DNA of 64,000 nucleotides from Bryopsis sp. KO-2023 (GCA_030272585.1 BSYQ01000011.1:2914001-2978000); one strand, 5' to 3'; shown: positions 10,196 to 22,705, counted from the stretch's first letter. Numbers and translations are program-made. Notes: a model not told the origin generated them from the letters alone.

Positions 10196-13100
10196 AAAAA
10201 AGGGAAAAAAAAGAAGCAACAAATGGTTCATTTTTTGTTTAGTTCTACATTTATATATGTGTATATGTATATTTTGATGTATTGAATTCGATCATTATTG
10301 TATTTGTAATTTATCCCTTTTATTGGTTTTTTTTTTTGTACGGTGTTTTGAAGTTGATGGAAACTGGTTTTATTGGTTTTTGTTTGATATTCACGATTGT
10401 ACTCATATTGTTTGTTTGTCTGGTTTTTGTTTGTTTGTTTGTTTTTGAAGATTTTTGGGACTTGTGCTTTTTGACCTGTTGTATGTAAAATATATTCTTT
10501 TAAATTTTGGAAATTGAAGTTTTGGTCATCGTTTCTTGTCGATCTATTTGCAGCAAATTCATTAATTCATTAACGTGTGGATGGTGGATTCTAAACAGAA
10601 TCCACAGTGTAAAGGTCGTGTGTTTAATTATTTCCTCTGAAATGTCACTTTTTTCGATGAGACATTTTAGCTTCCTCCCGTCCTTTTCAGGGGAAAAAAA
10701 AACGTGAAGAGAAGAAAAGTTTGTTTTTTTTCCCGAAACAAAAACTGCTGACAGATTTCCACACCCAAAGCTTTAAAAAATAGGCATGTTACCTGTTGGT
10801 TGCCATGCTTTTTTGGAATTTTTTTTCCAAGTTAGAAACATTTAACAATGTTTTTCTTCTTGTGCTTCAGCTGACCTTGGGTTTTTTGCCATGGTGGATG
10901 TGTAGTCATCTGCGCTAATTTCGTAGGAGAACTGGGGGCCGAAAGGGAAAGGAGGGTTTGTGCTTCTGAAGGATTTTTTTCCCCCCCCCTTTAACCGGAA
11001 AAAAAAAAGGATAAGAAGTAGAGGAAAACCCCACAAAATTGCACGATCGGATGAATGTGTTGCTAAAACCCAACACATATATATATTTGTGTTGCTGAAA
11101 GCGTATTCTGGAGGAGCTATGTCCGTTAAAGCGACGATATCCCAACGGACATGGAAGCTACCGAAAGTCTGCTGAGAGCGGAGAGCGACCGAGAAACACA
11201 GCCCCTCTACGACTGCAACACTTAGATGTTTCAGTCAAGCAAGCTTGGGTCCCAAGCTTGGGTCGCAGAAACAGGCCAGAGAACAGCCCGCCAACGAAAA
11301 CAAACGTGCTCTTGGGAGCTATAACTAAACAACGTACAACGGCTTTAAGAGAAGAATTGCGGCCAACGAACACACAGGTGTTGGAAACATCGAATCGGTT
11401 GGAATTTGTCAGTTTTAGGGGGGGGCTTCTTGTATTGTTCCTGAACGATTTTTGAGAAAGCTGAATTCAACACAGGTATAACAGCTTCGGTTGGTTTCCC
11501 GTAGCCGTCAAAAATAAGGGTTGTATCGTTCTCCTCGTTGTCGTTTTGCATGAAAACAACACGTTTTGGTTTTGTCGTTTTCCGTCGTGGGTCACGTTTT
11601 CAACCAAAAACACTTTCTTACAAAACGACAACAAGAACCAGCACCTTTTGTGCTTTATAGCCTTTCAGTTCAACAGTGTTTTATCGATCCATTCGGTTCT
11701 CTTTACTCCAAGCCCCAATAGCGTGCGTGAGGTTTGTGATCGAGATCACCACGGCAACGAGATCTTCGCGCGTCTTTTCTCAATGTCCATTGCTGGCGAG
11801 TGGCCGTTTCAATCTCCGAAAGGGCACTTGCAGACAGCGACAGATTGTGTGCGACTTGCCTGTGTCTGTAGTGCAATGTAATTGATGTTTGTTTGTAGTG
11901 CAATGATGTGCCCAGTTGTTAATGGGAGTTATTATGATTATCGTGTATAATTATAATTTGATTTGATATAATGGGAGTTAGCTACGACAACATAAGACAT
12001 AATTCATCTCTCAATTCTCACAGATCAGAGCCGATTTTTCAAGTGAAACGAAAAACAAAAAATTTCATCTTTGGGCTATTTTTTCTGAACTTTCCCAAAC
12101 CCTTTTCACCCCACAAAGCCTTTTACAAAGAAAAATTTTTTCACAAAGATGTTATAAAAAGTCTTTTGCGGTGAGGTTTTTTTTTCCACCTTTCCCAGAT
12201 GATATTTTGCTCATAGGTCAGGCTTCTTTTTTCTTGCTCAGGTTCTCGGAAAGAACCACTTTAAATTTAAAAAAAGGAAAAAAAAAATTGGATTTCGAAA
12301 AAAAAAGAAAAAAAGCCATACCACAAGAGAGAAGAGCCACATAAAAGCATCTCTTTCTCAAAGACCGTCCTTGTATGGATGTTGCAAAAAATGACTACTA
12401 GAAAAAGCAAAAAAAAAGTAAAAAACAAATACACAAATCTGCTTGCTATGCAGACTGCTCCTTCTACCCCCTTCGTTTTTTTTCGCAACCAGTCATTAAC
12501 ATACGTAGTTCAAACTCCCTCTTCAAACGTATCTCCAGAGAAAAGAAAAAACAAATTCACACTTTACAAAGATAAAAATGTGCGTATATCTGACCACAAA
12601 CTCTCACTCTCACTCTCTCTCTTACCACATCCTGTTCTCTTTTTTTTTTTCGATGAATCCCCAAATGATATATCGGCCAAACACAGCCAAATCCCAATAA
12701 ACCTGAAACCCCCGGTGCCTTGCCGTTAAAACAAGACAATGTAGCAATATACACGTGCATAGTTTTACACACACACAAACATTCTTCTCTCGGAATTCCC
12801 CCCCCCCTGCCCTCACCTACCCCCCAATGCACCCCTCACAGTTGCGTGAAAAGAGCCCTAATCTCTCCTCCCTACCAGAGCAAGTCTTGACATCACTTGC
12901 TCTGTGATGTTCGCTGCTTGTTTGCGCAACAAAGGAAAGAATAGAGGACATAGAGATACAACCCTCCACCCCCATTTCCCGAAAAAAAAGAGAAAAAAAA
13001 GAGGGAAGCATTGGAGACAGCCAAATTCTTTCAGCTTTTTCTCCTCACCTCCCTCCTCCCTGCCCCCCCCCCCCAATATTGTTGTCTTTCTTTTTTTTTT

Positions 13101-13525
13101 TCCATGTCAGGTGTAACCCCAAATAATCAATGGCTCATAACATTGTTCTTCACTTTGTGCTTTTCTTTCACCCTCCTTTCTTTTTTTCCCCCCCCATCTC
13201 TCTCTCTCTCTCTCTTGTTTTTTTCTAATTCCATTTTTTCCCTTGTCCTTTCAGCTACCCTCAGGTAGTTTTCGATTTAAAAAAAAAAAAGAAGAGAAAA
13301 AACTCACACAAAGTAAGAAAAAAAAAAGGAAAAGATGGTTTTAGAATATATCTTCTCTCACTCCACCCAAACCCCCCTCCCTAAATTCCCCTAAAGTAGT
13401 CGTGGTTTCAATACTGTGTTTCAAACCACAAATCATTTTTTTAGAATGATACAAGGTGTAACAAGAAACCCCCACAAATATACACTTAATCCCCAAACTA
13501 TTCTCATCGATTTTCGTCTCTGTGT
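10196..13525. other. intergenic spacer between convergent genes
   Basis: This covers the 3' flanks of the demethylase (plus) and the nitrate reductase relative (minus). No recognisable protein or RNA gene was found. From 10196 to about 10900 the plus strand is T/G-rich, as in the demethylase. From about 12200 to 13520 it is C/A-rich with long C and A runs, which is the same texture read from the minus strand. About 11000-12000 is mixed, contains an AAGCTTGGGTC direct repeat at 11240-11265, and probably marks where transcription from the two sides ends. The CT microsatellite at about 13196-13216 is simple sequence. Confidence 0.5.
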
Positions 13526-16500
13526 TTAGAAAACGATGAACTGATCTTTTTTCCATCCACATTTCTCCAAGTTGGGTTTGCAAGCCAGCTCAATCATGGG
13601 TCCTGGACCACACATACAGACGATACCATCCTCAGAGAAGGGCAAGCAATTGTCGGCGACCATTTGCTTGGAGATGAACCCCTTGCTGTATTGCCAGTTC
13701 TCTGGTGGGCTGTCCAAAGTGTAGTGGACGCTGAAGTTCTTGTGTTTTCGGCTCCACTCGTCCAAATCCTCCCTCAAGAGAATGTCCTGGGCACGTTCAA
13801 GATAATAAAACCGTTAGAGAGCAGAAGGTACATGGAAACTGCCATCCAGCCCCAATATATTCTTCAACATGAACAAAAATAACTGGATGAACATTCCATG
13901 TTTCAAACCCCCCCCCTCCCCCCCAAAAAAAGCCCTCAATCGTCTTAAAGTCAGGCTAAAATGTGGCATCAAATGGCAGTTTTTACCCTCCCTCCCTTTG
14001 TAAACTATTTGGGACTATTTGTTCGGCTGGTTTCTGATCTCACCTCTTCACACTTGTTGGCGTACAGGAGGGAAATTTCGGTGTCATCCTCAGGGTCGCT
14101 CAGAATGTGTTGGGCCACTTGGTAGCATGGAGTGATACCAGTGCCTCCAGCAATCATTACGATCTTTTTGGCCGAGAAAGGCTTCCTGTTCTTCAAGTAC
14201 TGGCCTGGACCGGTGTACTCGAAATGACCCAGGGGTCCTTTCACGTCAATGGTGTCCCCGATTTGCATGCTCTCAAAGTGCTGTCAGGAGAAAAATGAAA
14301 ATGTCAAAATTAACAGCTCAATTTTAACCACGTCTTTCCACAGTTCTTTCCCAACAGTGCAAGAAATAAAAGGATGGAAAGTGAAATCTTTTCTTTGATA
14401 GATTTCAATAAAAAACCAATAAAAAAGAGCATGATATTTCTGCACATCAAGACAGTGTCGTTGTGGAAGGGGACCAGGCAGACATAAGCTTCCTCACCTG
14501 GGACATCTTTCCACCCTCTGGAAACCTTGGATGCTCATTGGCAAAGTAAACCTTGATGACCAACTCAAAGTAGCCAACCTTCGCACAGGAAGGAGTGTAC
14601 GCCCTCATGACAGGCTCTCCATTCACGTTTGCGTAGAAGAACATGTGCTTTCCGACCGGCAGTCCCAACACGTGTTTGGGGGATTGGAGGGCAAACCTCA
14701 ACCTTCTGGCATCCCGGCTCAGGTTCTCCTTTTCCACCAGAGTGAAGGGGATTTTCTTTCTCGGGTTGAGGGCAATGAGGGGTGCTTGGATGGCCTTCGA
14801 TACCTTGTCGGAGTGGGACGGGATTGAGTTGAGCGTCGCCAGGGACAAGACTGAATCCGAAGGATGAGGAGGAAGGGCCTGCGGAATTGGACGGTAGGGT
14901 TTTTCTCAGCCCTAAGGGTGTTACGACGAAACGGGCCCAGTGTCTTTTTGTCGCAACAGGTGAGGGTGTGTTGGAGAATTCTGTGAATGTGTGTACATGT
15001 CCAATTCCAGTCATAACTACTTAAAATGAGCAAAATACATATCTATTATTATTAGAATTGATAGTTTTTTCTTCCCCCAGAAGGCAAGTAGACCAAATAT
15101 TGCACGAAAAAACTGGGGGGCCTGTCCTACACAACTGATACAAAGGAGCATGTGAATTTGGATGAGTGATTCTTTCGCGACCTTCTCAATTTCATATCAA
15201 GTGGAGATAGTGACACCAACATACCGTGTTGAGGGATGACGATGACTCCGTCCTTGAACGTTTAGTCATCCTTGGTGGCTCTGTCACACAAAAAAAAGCA
15301 AAAAAACATTAACACAGTTGTCGAAAATTCAGCTGTGAGCAGTGCCTCACCACCACAACAACAAATAACTGCATCCCAACGAAAAGAAATGTGTACCTGC
15401 TGGGAACACTGCGATCTTGGGAATATGCAGCTCAGCCTCAGCAAGACCTCTCTGCACAATCATGTCCTCCTCTCTCCATCCGAGGCTTCTGAATTGGCCG
15501 ACCTCATTAGGAGCAGGATGCTGGAATCTCAATCCAATTTCCCCGCTTTCCAACAACATCTTGTGGACCTTGACTCTGTAGTAGCAGTTGTTCATGACAC
15601 CCATCATGTTCCAACTGATGTCAGCAGTCTGGCAATTCTGGGAGTTGTCCCAGGCTCTGACGATGACCTCGTCGCAAGCCATGAGTTGCACGGTTTCGAC
15701 CTCGATGCTCCAGAAAACCCAGCACCAGGATTTCCCATGCACAGTAGGGTTCTCGAATCGGTGAATGGTGCTCTGTTGCCAGGTCTGACCCTCATCAACT
15801 GAGGTCTCCACACGAATCACTTGTCGGCCGCCACCTGATGCACATTGACAGCAAATTCAAATCAGTTCGTCGAAAGTCTTGCATGACAATATAATGAAAC
15901 GGTGTCAGCAACCCCGGAGGAGAGGACTGTTTTAGCTTTTCCTGAATTAGTTTTGATTGGCCTGCTTCAGCACAGAGAAAGAAAGCTGGACCACAGCATC
16001 AATATTGTGTGGGAAAAAATCGTATTCCCTTGATAGGGCTAACAAAGCAGGGGTGTGGGTGCTTAGGAACGGTACCAGAAGCAAGCAGTTACCTGAGGAA
16101 GCAAAACCCTTGAGTTGATATCCAGTGTTCTTCTTCAGACTGACGAATTCGTCATGCCCAGGCCTGGAAATGACTGAGTTGATGTTCAGCTCGTTGACCA
16201 GATACTCAGGCCTCGACAGCCACCCTGTAACAAGAGGGAAAAAAAATAAAGATCAAGATCCTATAATTTCATTGTAAATAAATAAACAAATACAAAATAA
16301 AAATAAATGTCAAGATCGCATCACATGTTTCCAATTACATGGATCTGGTTTAAGATCTCAGGGAGCCCCTTCCAGCATCCCTACAAAATCACCTTCTAAT
16401 TTCGCCAGTTTCTCATCCACATGGGATGGAAGCGCCCTGTTGTTGTGGAAATGATAGAAATTTTGGGACTCCAGGGTGGTGACCGTGATCTCCGACAGCC

Positions 16501-17611
16501 ACTTGATCATGCGTCCAGAAGGGCTCCCGGGAATAATCATTCGCACAGGGAATCCATGGTCGGGCGTCAGCCATCGACCGTTCTGCTTGTACGCGACAAT
16601 CACATCGTTGGCGGGATCCACGGCGTGGACCACCGAGATTGACGTCCCGTAAGATCCGTCTTCACCCTCGGCGCGCTCGCCCTTAGGCGCTGCGAAACAC
16701 ACGAACTTGGCGCCCTGCTGTGGAGACTTCACTCCCGCCATCCGAAGAAGGTCGCACAGGCGAACTCCGGTCCAGTACGAGCAAGCCGTGGCGGAGGTGC
16801 CCCAGCTGGCGCCGGTTGTGGTCTTGACCAGGTTCATCTCCTTGCCGCGATTTCCGGCGGAGGTGACGGACACGGGGAGTGTGACGGAGGGGAGTTTGGT
16901 GATGTCGTCCATGCTGAGGACGAGAGGTTTGTCGACCAAACCGCTGACGTTGATGCGATGAGTGCTCCAGTCGAGCTTCGGAACGGCGCCATGATTGCAC
17001 ACCTTTTCTCCACACAAATATACATTTTATTCTACCATCAAGAGGAAAGCAAAAGTAGCGGCGCACTTTTCGAGGGCAGTGAAATGCCCCTGAACAAAAG
17101 GGAAAAAACGCGCGACGGTTTTCTCTTCTTGTCTAGTGAAAACGGGATCGCCCGCGTCGGCGTCCTATCGAAAAACTGAAACACAATCGTAACCGTAGTC
17201 GATTCACACCTCCAACACAACGACGAGGCCAGGGCGGCATTGAGAAAGCGTGTGAACAACCCTTGCTATTCTCAAGTCTATATTTTATCGAAAGGGCAAG
17301 TAATCTTTGCAGGGTCTAGTTTAGTGCAACCAATCCCAGTTCTCTCTCCACCCGAGACTCACCGGCTGGAGCGACACTGGAGTGATGAAGCCCGCGGAGA
17401 GCAGGTCTTGCATCGGTGGTTCGCAGTTGAGCGGATGATCTCCCGTCAACCGCCTCAGCACAGGGTTTCTTGGAATCCAACTGTCTGGCGTCTGGACATC
17501 CTTCGCGTCGACTTCCTGTGCGGGCATGTGGAGCGCCCATTCGGGCGAGTCCTTTGCGAGTTCGGCCTCGGCCGGTGCCCCCAACAGTTTTTGTGCCAAT
17601 TGAGACGCCAT
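13526..17611 (-). CDS. nitrate reductase-family protein lacking the cytochrome b5 domain
   Basis: Plant NADH nitrate reductases pass electrons NADH to FAD to heme b5 to Mo-cofactor. Modelled exons, 5' to 3' on the minus strand: 17611-17363, 17002-16393, 16224-16093, 15834-15397, 15280-15225, 14878-14498, 14280-14044, 13786-13526. All phases join, giving 787 codons; plant enzymes have about 900. Mo-domain signatures include NHGAVPK (from residue 86), TPDHGFPVR and FYHFHNNR. The dimerisation domain carries SWCWVFWS and MNNCYYRVK. The FAD motif RAYTPS lies at about 587, GGTGITP at about 667 and the NADH-side CGPGPM at about 760. The heme domain with its HPGG motif is absent: a 56-nt Ser-rich linker exon joins directly to the FAD exon. 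The Mo-ligand Cys is Ser131, and the Arg before NHG is Cys85. It is probably not a normal nitrate reductase. The ATG at 17611 is the first good start before the DSW-x-RNP region. Confidence 0.88.
14879..15224 (-). other. intron occupying the place of the missing heme domain
   Basis: This 346-nt intron separates the linker exon from the FAD exon, exactly where other plant nitrate reductases encode cytochrome b5. It has a GTATGT donor and a CCGCAG acceptor. Read in all three minus-strand frames it shows no HPGG motif and no second heme-ligand His context, and it is too short and stop-laden to hold a heme domain of about 75 residues. Confidence 0.8.
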
Positions 17612-18037
17612 TTTCAACTCTCTCTCTGACGGCGTTCCCTTTCTTTCAGCTCGTTCGCGAGGAACAGTGACGTCGTTCCTCTTTTCTGGTATTTGCGAAC
17701 GGTACGGGGGAGTTCTAAACTCGAAACCCCTTTTTTAAAAAACTGTTGGTTATGAGAAAGAAGACGGAGTCCTGCTGGACAGTCTCGTTGATAAAGCGGG
17801 GGACAAAGCGGAGGGGAACGACTTTTGTGCGCGGGCGGGGGCAATAAATCGTTCAGCCTCGTTTCGCCAAGGGTCTTGTGGCCCACCAAAAGTGGCCCAT
17901 TCAATCGTACGAAAGGTTCAGAAACTGGACCCCGCTTGGGGTTCTTGCTGCCGAGGCGATAGTTCGGTGTGGAATGCCAAAAATAGGCGACCCTGTGACG
18001 GAGCTAGAAAGAACATGGCAGATGTACTGCCACCAGA
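17612..18037 (-). promoter_or_regulatory. probable promoter and 5' leader of the nitrate reductase relative
   Basis: This stretch lies between the modelled start codon at 17611 (minus strand) and the first recognisable retrotransposon sequence. The first bases upstream of the ATG are a GA-rich leader (CT-rich on plus), as is usual for plant 5' UTRs. A CAATAAAT sequence lies near 17841 on plus. No other motif could be supported. Confidence 0.4.
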
Positions 18038-18229
18038 TGTAATGATTATTCCGATGATAATTCGGAAGAATGGAATTGCCAACTCACACTGATAAACAGT
18101 CGTATTCTACGCTGCTCTATGTGAGACCTGGTGGTTCGGACGTCGGGTTCAATTCCTGACGAGGTCGATGACGTAGGAAAAGTTGTATATTGATACGCTG
18201 GAAGATATCGAATAGCTGGCACGCCAACC
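18038..18229 (+). mobile_element. E4 Gypsy element: 5' LTR, first segment (candidate)
   Basis: This sequence and 26592-27129 become continuous when E1 and one copy of its CATGG duplication are removed. They in turn join 36237-36842 when E2 is removed. The resulting block ends at a primer-binding site followed by gag, so it should be the 5' LTR of the host element E4. The TGTAATGATT at 18038 is a candidate LTR start, since E2's LTR begins with the same ten bases. With the other LTR outside view this start is a guess. Confidence 0.4.
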
Positions 18230-18234
18230 CATGG

Positions 18235-18750
18235 TGTAGCGAATCAGGGTTTTTGCCAGCCCTGCAGTACGTCAGCAGGCTTGCTGACAGTGCTGCAGTA
18301 GTTTAAGTAGGAGTCTGGCTGTCCTGAGGCAGCGTACAGTCAGTCAGGGTGTGCTGTCAGTGAAGTAGTACGTGGACTACTGAGCTGTCAGCTAGAATGT
18401 TCTAGAAGGTCGCTCAGCACCACAGGAATGGCCGCGGGGCTGAGCTGGGCTCTGATTGACAGGACTGCAAGGTCTGATAGCTTGCAGTACTGATGCAGAC
18501 TGATGTTACAGCCTATGATCAGTTGGGATCAAGGCTGCTAGGGTATTCTATAAGTTCTTGGGGTTTGAACGTTCTTGTAACTTAACCTAACCTTGGTTTG
18601 GAACTTATCTCGCCCTTGAACCTTGCTGGGTTCAAGTGTCTCTCTCATGGCCGTTCAATAGAACAGGCGGTTCGGACTGGCAGACCGACAGGGTCGCAGT
18701 CTTCGGTGGACAGAAGAAGAAAAAGCGATCTGCAGGGCAGAATCGTTACA
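18235..18750 (+). repeat. E1 5' LTR
   Basis: The LTR begins TGTAGCGAATC and ends AATCGTTACA. It has the same length as the 3' copy and I saw no difference between them by eye, which implies a recent insertion. Its last 130 bases resemble the end of the E2 LTR, so the two families are related. Confidence 0.95.
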
Positions 18751-18751
18751 G

Positions 18752-18763
18752 TGGTTTCGGAGC
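18752..18763 (+). other. E1 primer-binding site
   Basis: TGGTTTCGGAGC starts one base after the LTR. It is complementary to a tRNA 3' end reading GCTCCGAAACCA and resembles the initiator-Met site TGGTATCAGAGC used by many plant elements with two changes. The identical 12-mer follows the LTRs of E2, E3, E4 and E5. Confidence 0.85.
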
Positions 18764-18829
18764 AGGCTTGTGACAAGATCACAAACGAGCCTGGCAAGCT
18801 GCAGAGGCAGCACTATGCGTGGTAGACGC

Positions 18830-19870
18830 GCAGGTAGAAGGCGCAGAGGCGCAGGACAGCTGACAGACGCACAGCAGAGGTTTGCAAGGCAGACACAAGT
18901 GCTGTGAAGGATTGGAGTGGTCTGTTGAATTTTTCAATGTGCTCTATGGAGAAAAGGCGCAGAATCGGCGTCAGGAGTACAGTTGCTTGCAGTATATGTG
19001 TGTGTGAGAACTGCGCAGCAGACATAGCATGCGCAGCATTGTTATGTGCTGAGCGCAGGACAGTACCTTGTATGGAAGAGCGCAGCACGCACACAGGCGC
19101 GCAGCATTGTCAAGCGCAGCACGACTATGTGCAGCGTCGCAGGAAACGTTGGGTGGCGCAGCAACTCCAGGATTGCGCCGCAGATGCAGAGCTGTACCGC
19201 GGATGTAGAATTGCGCAGCGAATATGGAATTGTACCGCGGGTGCAGGATTGCGTCGCAGGCAGAAAGTGCGCAGGTTTTGCTGGAGCGAATGTTGGCACT
19301 GCGTAAGTTGATGATGGGACGCGCAGCAGCCGCAGGAAAGCGCTGCACATGCGAAATTGCGCAGCGAATGTTGGCACGGCGTAAGTCGATGATGTGACGC
19401 GCAGCAGCCACAGGAAAGCGCAGCACATACGAGATTGCACTGCAGACGACAGATTTACGCTGCATGCGATGGATTGTAATGTCGATGGGACATATGCACG
19501 CAGATGCAAGAATGGCGCAGATGGTGCAAGCATTGCGCAGTGTTTCAGGGATTGTGCAGCTCTTGATGGAAGTTCGCAGACGATGTTGGGACTGCGTGTC
19601 GATGGAAGGAACATCTGATGCAGGGATCGCGCAGCTCTGTGCAAGGTCGACACAAGGTGCAGGTTCTGGTGACTTGCTCAGAACGTGGCAAGATGGTTGC
19701 GAGAGTGAGAATTGCGCAGCGCAAATTAAGTTGCTGCGACCAGGAAGAGTTGCAGTGCACGTGGTGATGTGCATGTCAGAAGCAATGCACGGCATGCATC
19801 GCTGGACTGATGCAGACATCGCACAGCTGAGCGCAGGTTGGCGCAGGTTGAGCGCAGGTTGAGCGCAGAT
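18830..19870 (+). repeat. E1 GCGCAG-rich degenerate repeat region
   Basis: The hexamer GCGCAG and close variants recur dozens of times, spaced irregularly. A block of about 65 bp beginning near GTTGGCACTGCGTAAGT is repeated at about 19291 and 19371. The region has its counterpart in E2 at 27840-28930. Long stop-free frames on both strands here are a product of this composition. Confidence 0.75.
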
Positions 19871-21423
19871 GTGAGATGCAAGAGTGTTACACGCTTGCAG
19901 TGTTACATTTGATAAGAAGTGATCTGATCATTTCGTGAGTTGATTGACGTGACTTTAGAAGTAGTGAGCTGCAGATTGATTTCAGGATCAGGTGATCTAT
20001 GATCTTCTGATTGCAGCACACATTCTGGAAAGATGTTTGATCACTTTAGAAAGGATTTCAAGAGTTGCAGTCAAATTTTCAGGCTGAAGTAAGGGAGATG
20101 TTCTGAAAGGCTTTGATTGATCACAAGTCAGTGGGGAAAATTCTGAAAGAGAGTCTTTGAGACCAGGCAGATTTTTCAGGGAAGTTTTGATATATTGTTT
20201 GAATAGTCTGGTGGTGATATTTGACAGCTTTATTGGTCAGAAGTTAGGACTCTCTGATCAGAGGCCTTTCCTTGCTGATATGGGATAAAGGTCCTTTTTG
20301 CAAAGGAAGTCTCTTCTTGATTGCTTGGATTTGTGCATCCTTTAGTGGAATATTATCCTTGGCTCAGTGGGATTGAGCAATAGTGGTTGACTTATCATTT
20401 CAGAGTGTGGAAGGTTGCAGTGGAAAAATTCTTGGCTTTAGTGGCAGGTCAGGACATGTGTCACATCAGCTTTGATGTGATTGTGCATACATGTTTTGGA
20501 TGTTTGTACATCAGGAACACTTGCTACATTTGTGTTGATTGTGGAAACATTTTCAGGTGTTTCAGTGAATGCACAATAGCTTGAGGGAATTTTTCAGAGT
20601 CGTTTCTGAACTTGAAATGAGGAGAACTGAAGATCAGAACTTGTTTAGAGTTGCTTGCAGAAAGCTAAGGCATCTTTCAGTTCTAATCTATTGGTCAGTT
20701 GAAGTGTCTTGGTATTTTAGTGGAAGAGTCTCGTGTCTTTATCTTGGTAAATGCACAGGATCTGTTCTTGGTTTCTATATAGAGCAAGGGGCAGATTACT
20801 CAGTTGCTTAGCAGGACAAAGGGCAGCAAATTTTCGATCTCGAATAGACTTGTGGCAGATTATTTTCTGGTGTTTGATGAGACGAATGACAGAATATTTT
20901 CAGTCTATGACAGATCAGTGGCAGATCATTTTCTGTTCGTTGATAGAGCAAATTCGCAGTGGTATTTGTCAAGGTAGTTGTAAGTGGACAGACATTTTTC
21001 AGTCCAGGCTGAGATGATGGCAGTATATATCTTGCTATTTGTCAGGACGGGAAAAATAGAGATTTATTGAGGACCAATAGGTCTATGGGACTTTCACTTA
21101 TTAGACTGAGTGGTAGCTAGTATTTGAAGAAGGATATGAACAGCAGTAGCTGACTCTTGGGTGTTGCAGAAGTAGAACATCTTATCCTTCTTGGCTATCA
21201 GGAAAAATGCAGTCAGAAATATTCCAAATGAGGGCAATTGTTTTGTCTAAGGATGACCCTCGTTGTGAGCTAAGTAGTAGCCAGTGATTAGAGGACTTAT
21301 GGAAAGGAAAAGTTTCCTTAGTTGAATGAAATAGGAGGCTGAGCTCTGGACTGTCTCTAGAGTATTCAGGAAATTGCGCAGAATTGAAAACACAGATTAT
21401 CTTTTGAAGAGAAGAAGAAATCT

Positions 21424-21650
21424 GATGGGGAGGATGCAGTTATGAGATAACCAGATCCTACCCATTCGTAAAGAGGTTGTTTTTCAATTGGTGGCAGCAT
21501 TTTCGAATTACTATGGTTTAGTTCGACAGAATTCTGGTAGAACAAAGATGGTTGAGAGTATTCTAGATATCAGAAATTATGCTTGTCTTTGAAGAGGAAT
21601 GAAATCCGATAGGGAGGATGAAGTGCCAATGCAGCCACATCCTACCCATT
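21424..21650 (+). repeat. E1: two copies of a conserved stem-loop
   Basis: GATGGGGAGGAT at 21424-21435 can pair with ATCCTACCCATT at 21455-21466. A second copy pairs 21608-21619 with 21639-21650. The spacing is 19 bases in both, while the loop sequences differ. E2 has one copy at 30399-30441. The left arm resembles the polypurine tract. Function is unknown. Confidence 0.65.
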
Positions 21651-22310
21651 GTTGGACAGAGTGATTCTTGGTGGATGGCAGGGTTTCTTTGATACTAGAG
21701 TTCGTTTCAGCAAGATTTCAGTGGAACAGTTTGAGTTCGGGAATCTTGGTTTTTACAGAAATGGTGATTTCTCTAAAACGCTCTTGGTTTCTTATCTTTA
21801 TGGTGACTGAGAGATGAGTTTTTCAGGTTATAACCCATTCTGGAAGTTTGTTCAGTTTATCAGAAATTTCTGGAGAGTAATTGATCACTAGTGGTGCTCT
21901 TGAGGCATAGAAAAAGTACATCAGTTCAGGGGACAAATGGCTGAACAAAAGAAGAATTTCTATGGTAGTTTGGTTTGATTTTGTCCTTTTCATTTTTATT
22001 TGGCTGAGAAGTTGCTGATTTCTGGTGCAGTAATATTGGTAGAGGTTTCTAACCTGTGGTCAGTAGGATGCTACAGTGTGTTTGAGATGACTGTACATTA
22101 AAAGTCTGGAAAGGAGAAGTGGCAGACTTTCGTACGGGCTGATTTCTTCCTCAGTAGTATTGTGAGAGTGCTGAGGATCCAGGTTGTGAGACAGAGGTGT
22201 ACTCAACTTATTTTTAGGTTGATTGCAGTAGATTAAAAAAAAAAAAAGATTGGAAGTATGTGGCAGATTTATACCTTTACAGCCACATGGTAGTTAGTTG
22301 TTTATTGGGA

Positions 22311-22400
22311 GTGAAGTGTACATGCCAGGCAGGCCGTGTGCGGCGTGCGGCTGAAATGAGAATACATGCCAGGCAGATTGTGTGCGGCGTGCAATTGATG
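22311..22400 (+). repeat. E1: two ~47-bp CATGCCAGGCAG repeats
   Basis: Two units each contain CATGCCAGGCAG followed by a GTGTGCGGCGTGC-type sequence. E2 has four such units at 31966-32160. They lie at the same relative place, just before the segment with the AGCCAC hairpins. Confidence 0.7.
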
Positions 22401-22705
22401 TCTTGTGGAAGGAATTAGTCCAAGGGTTGTGAAGTGGAGAAGAGGAAGGCCTGAGGGTGGAGTAGCCACACCTCACTAGGGTAAACAAAACTTGCAGTAG
22501 ATATTTTCTGCAGATGCAGAGCCATGTGTAGCCACATCTGAGGAGATGGTGCATGAGTGGAGTGCCATGTGAAGCATACACCCATGTAGGACAACTGAGC
22601 AGGGAAGCTAAGATCAGCATCCCTCAAGAAAGTTGCTCAGCCCCAAGTTTTCGCGGGAATGGAAGTCCAGGGAGGACGTAGGAGAGTAAGGAAACCCTGA
22701 GGGTG

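Noticed and set aside
14879..15224. A hidden cytochrome b5 exon in the intron before the FAD exon
   Set aside because: No HPGG pattern on the minus strand, stops in all frames, and too short for a domain of about 75 residues with splice sites.
13526..17611. Two separate genes, a sulfite-oxidase-like protein and a cytochrome b5 reductase, instead of one fusion
   Set aside because: Splice phases join every exon in one frame, the linker exon fits the hinge position, and the NINS, MNNC and C-terminal QFIVF signatures are nitrate-reductase type.
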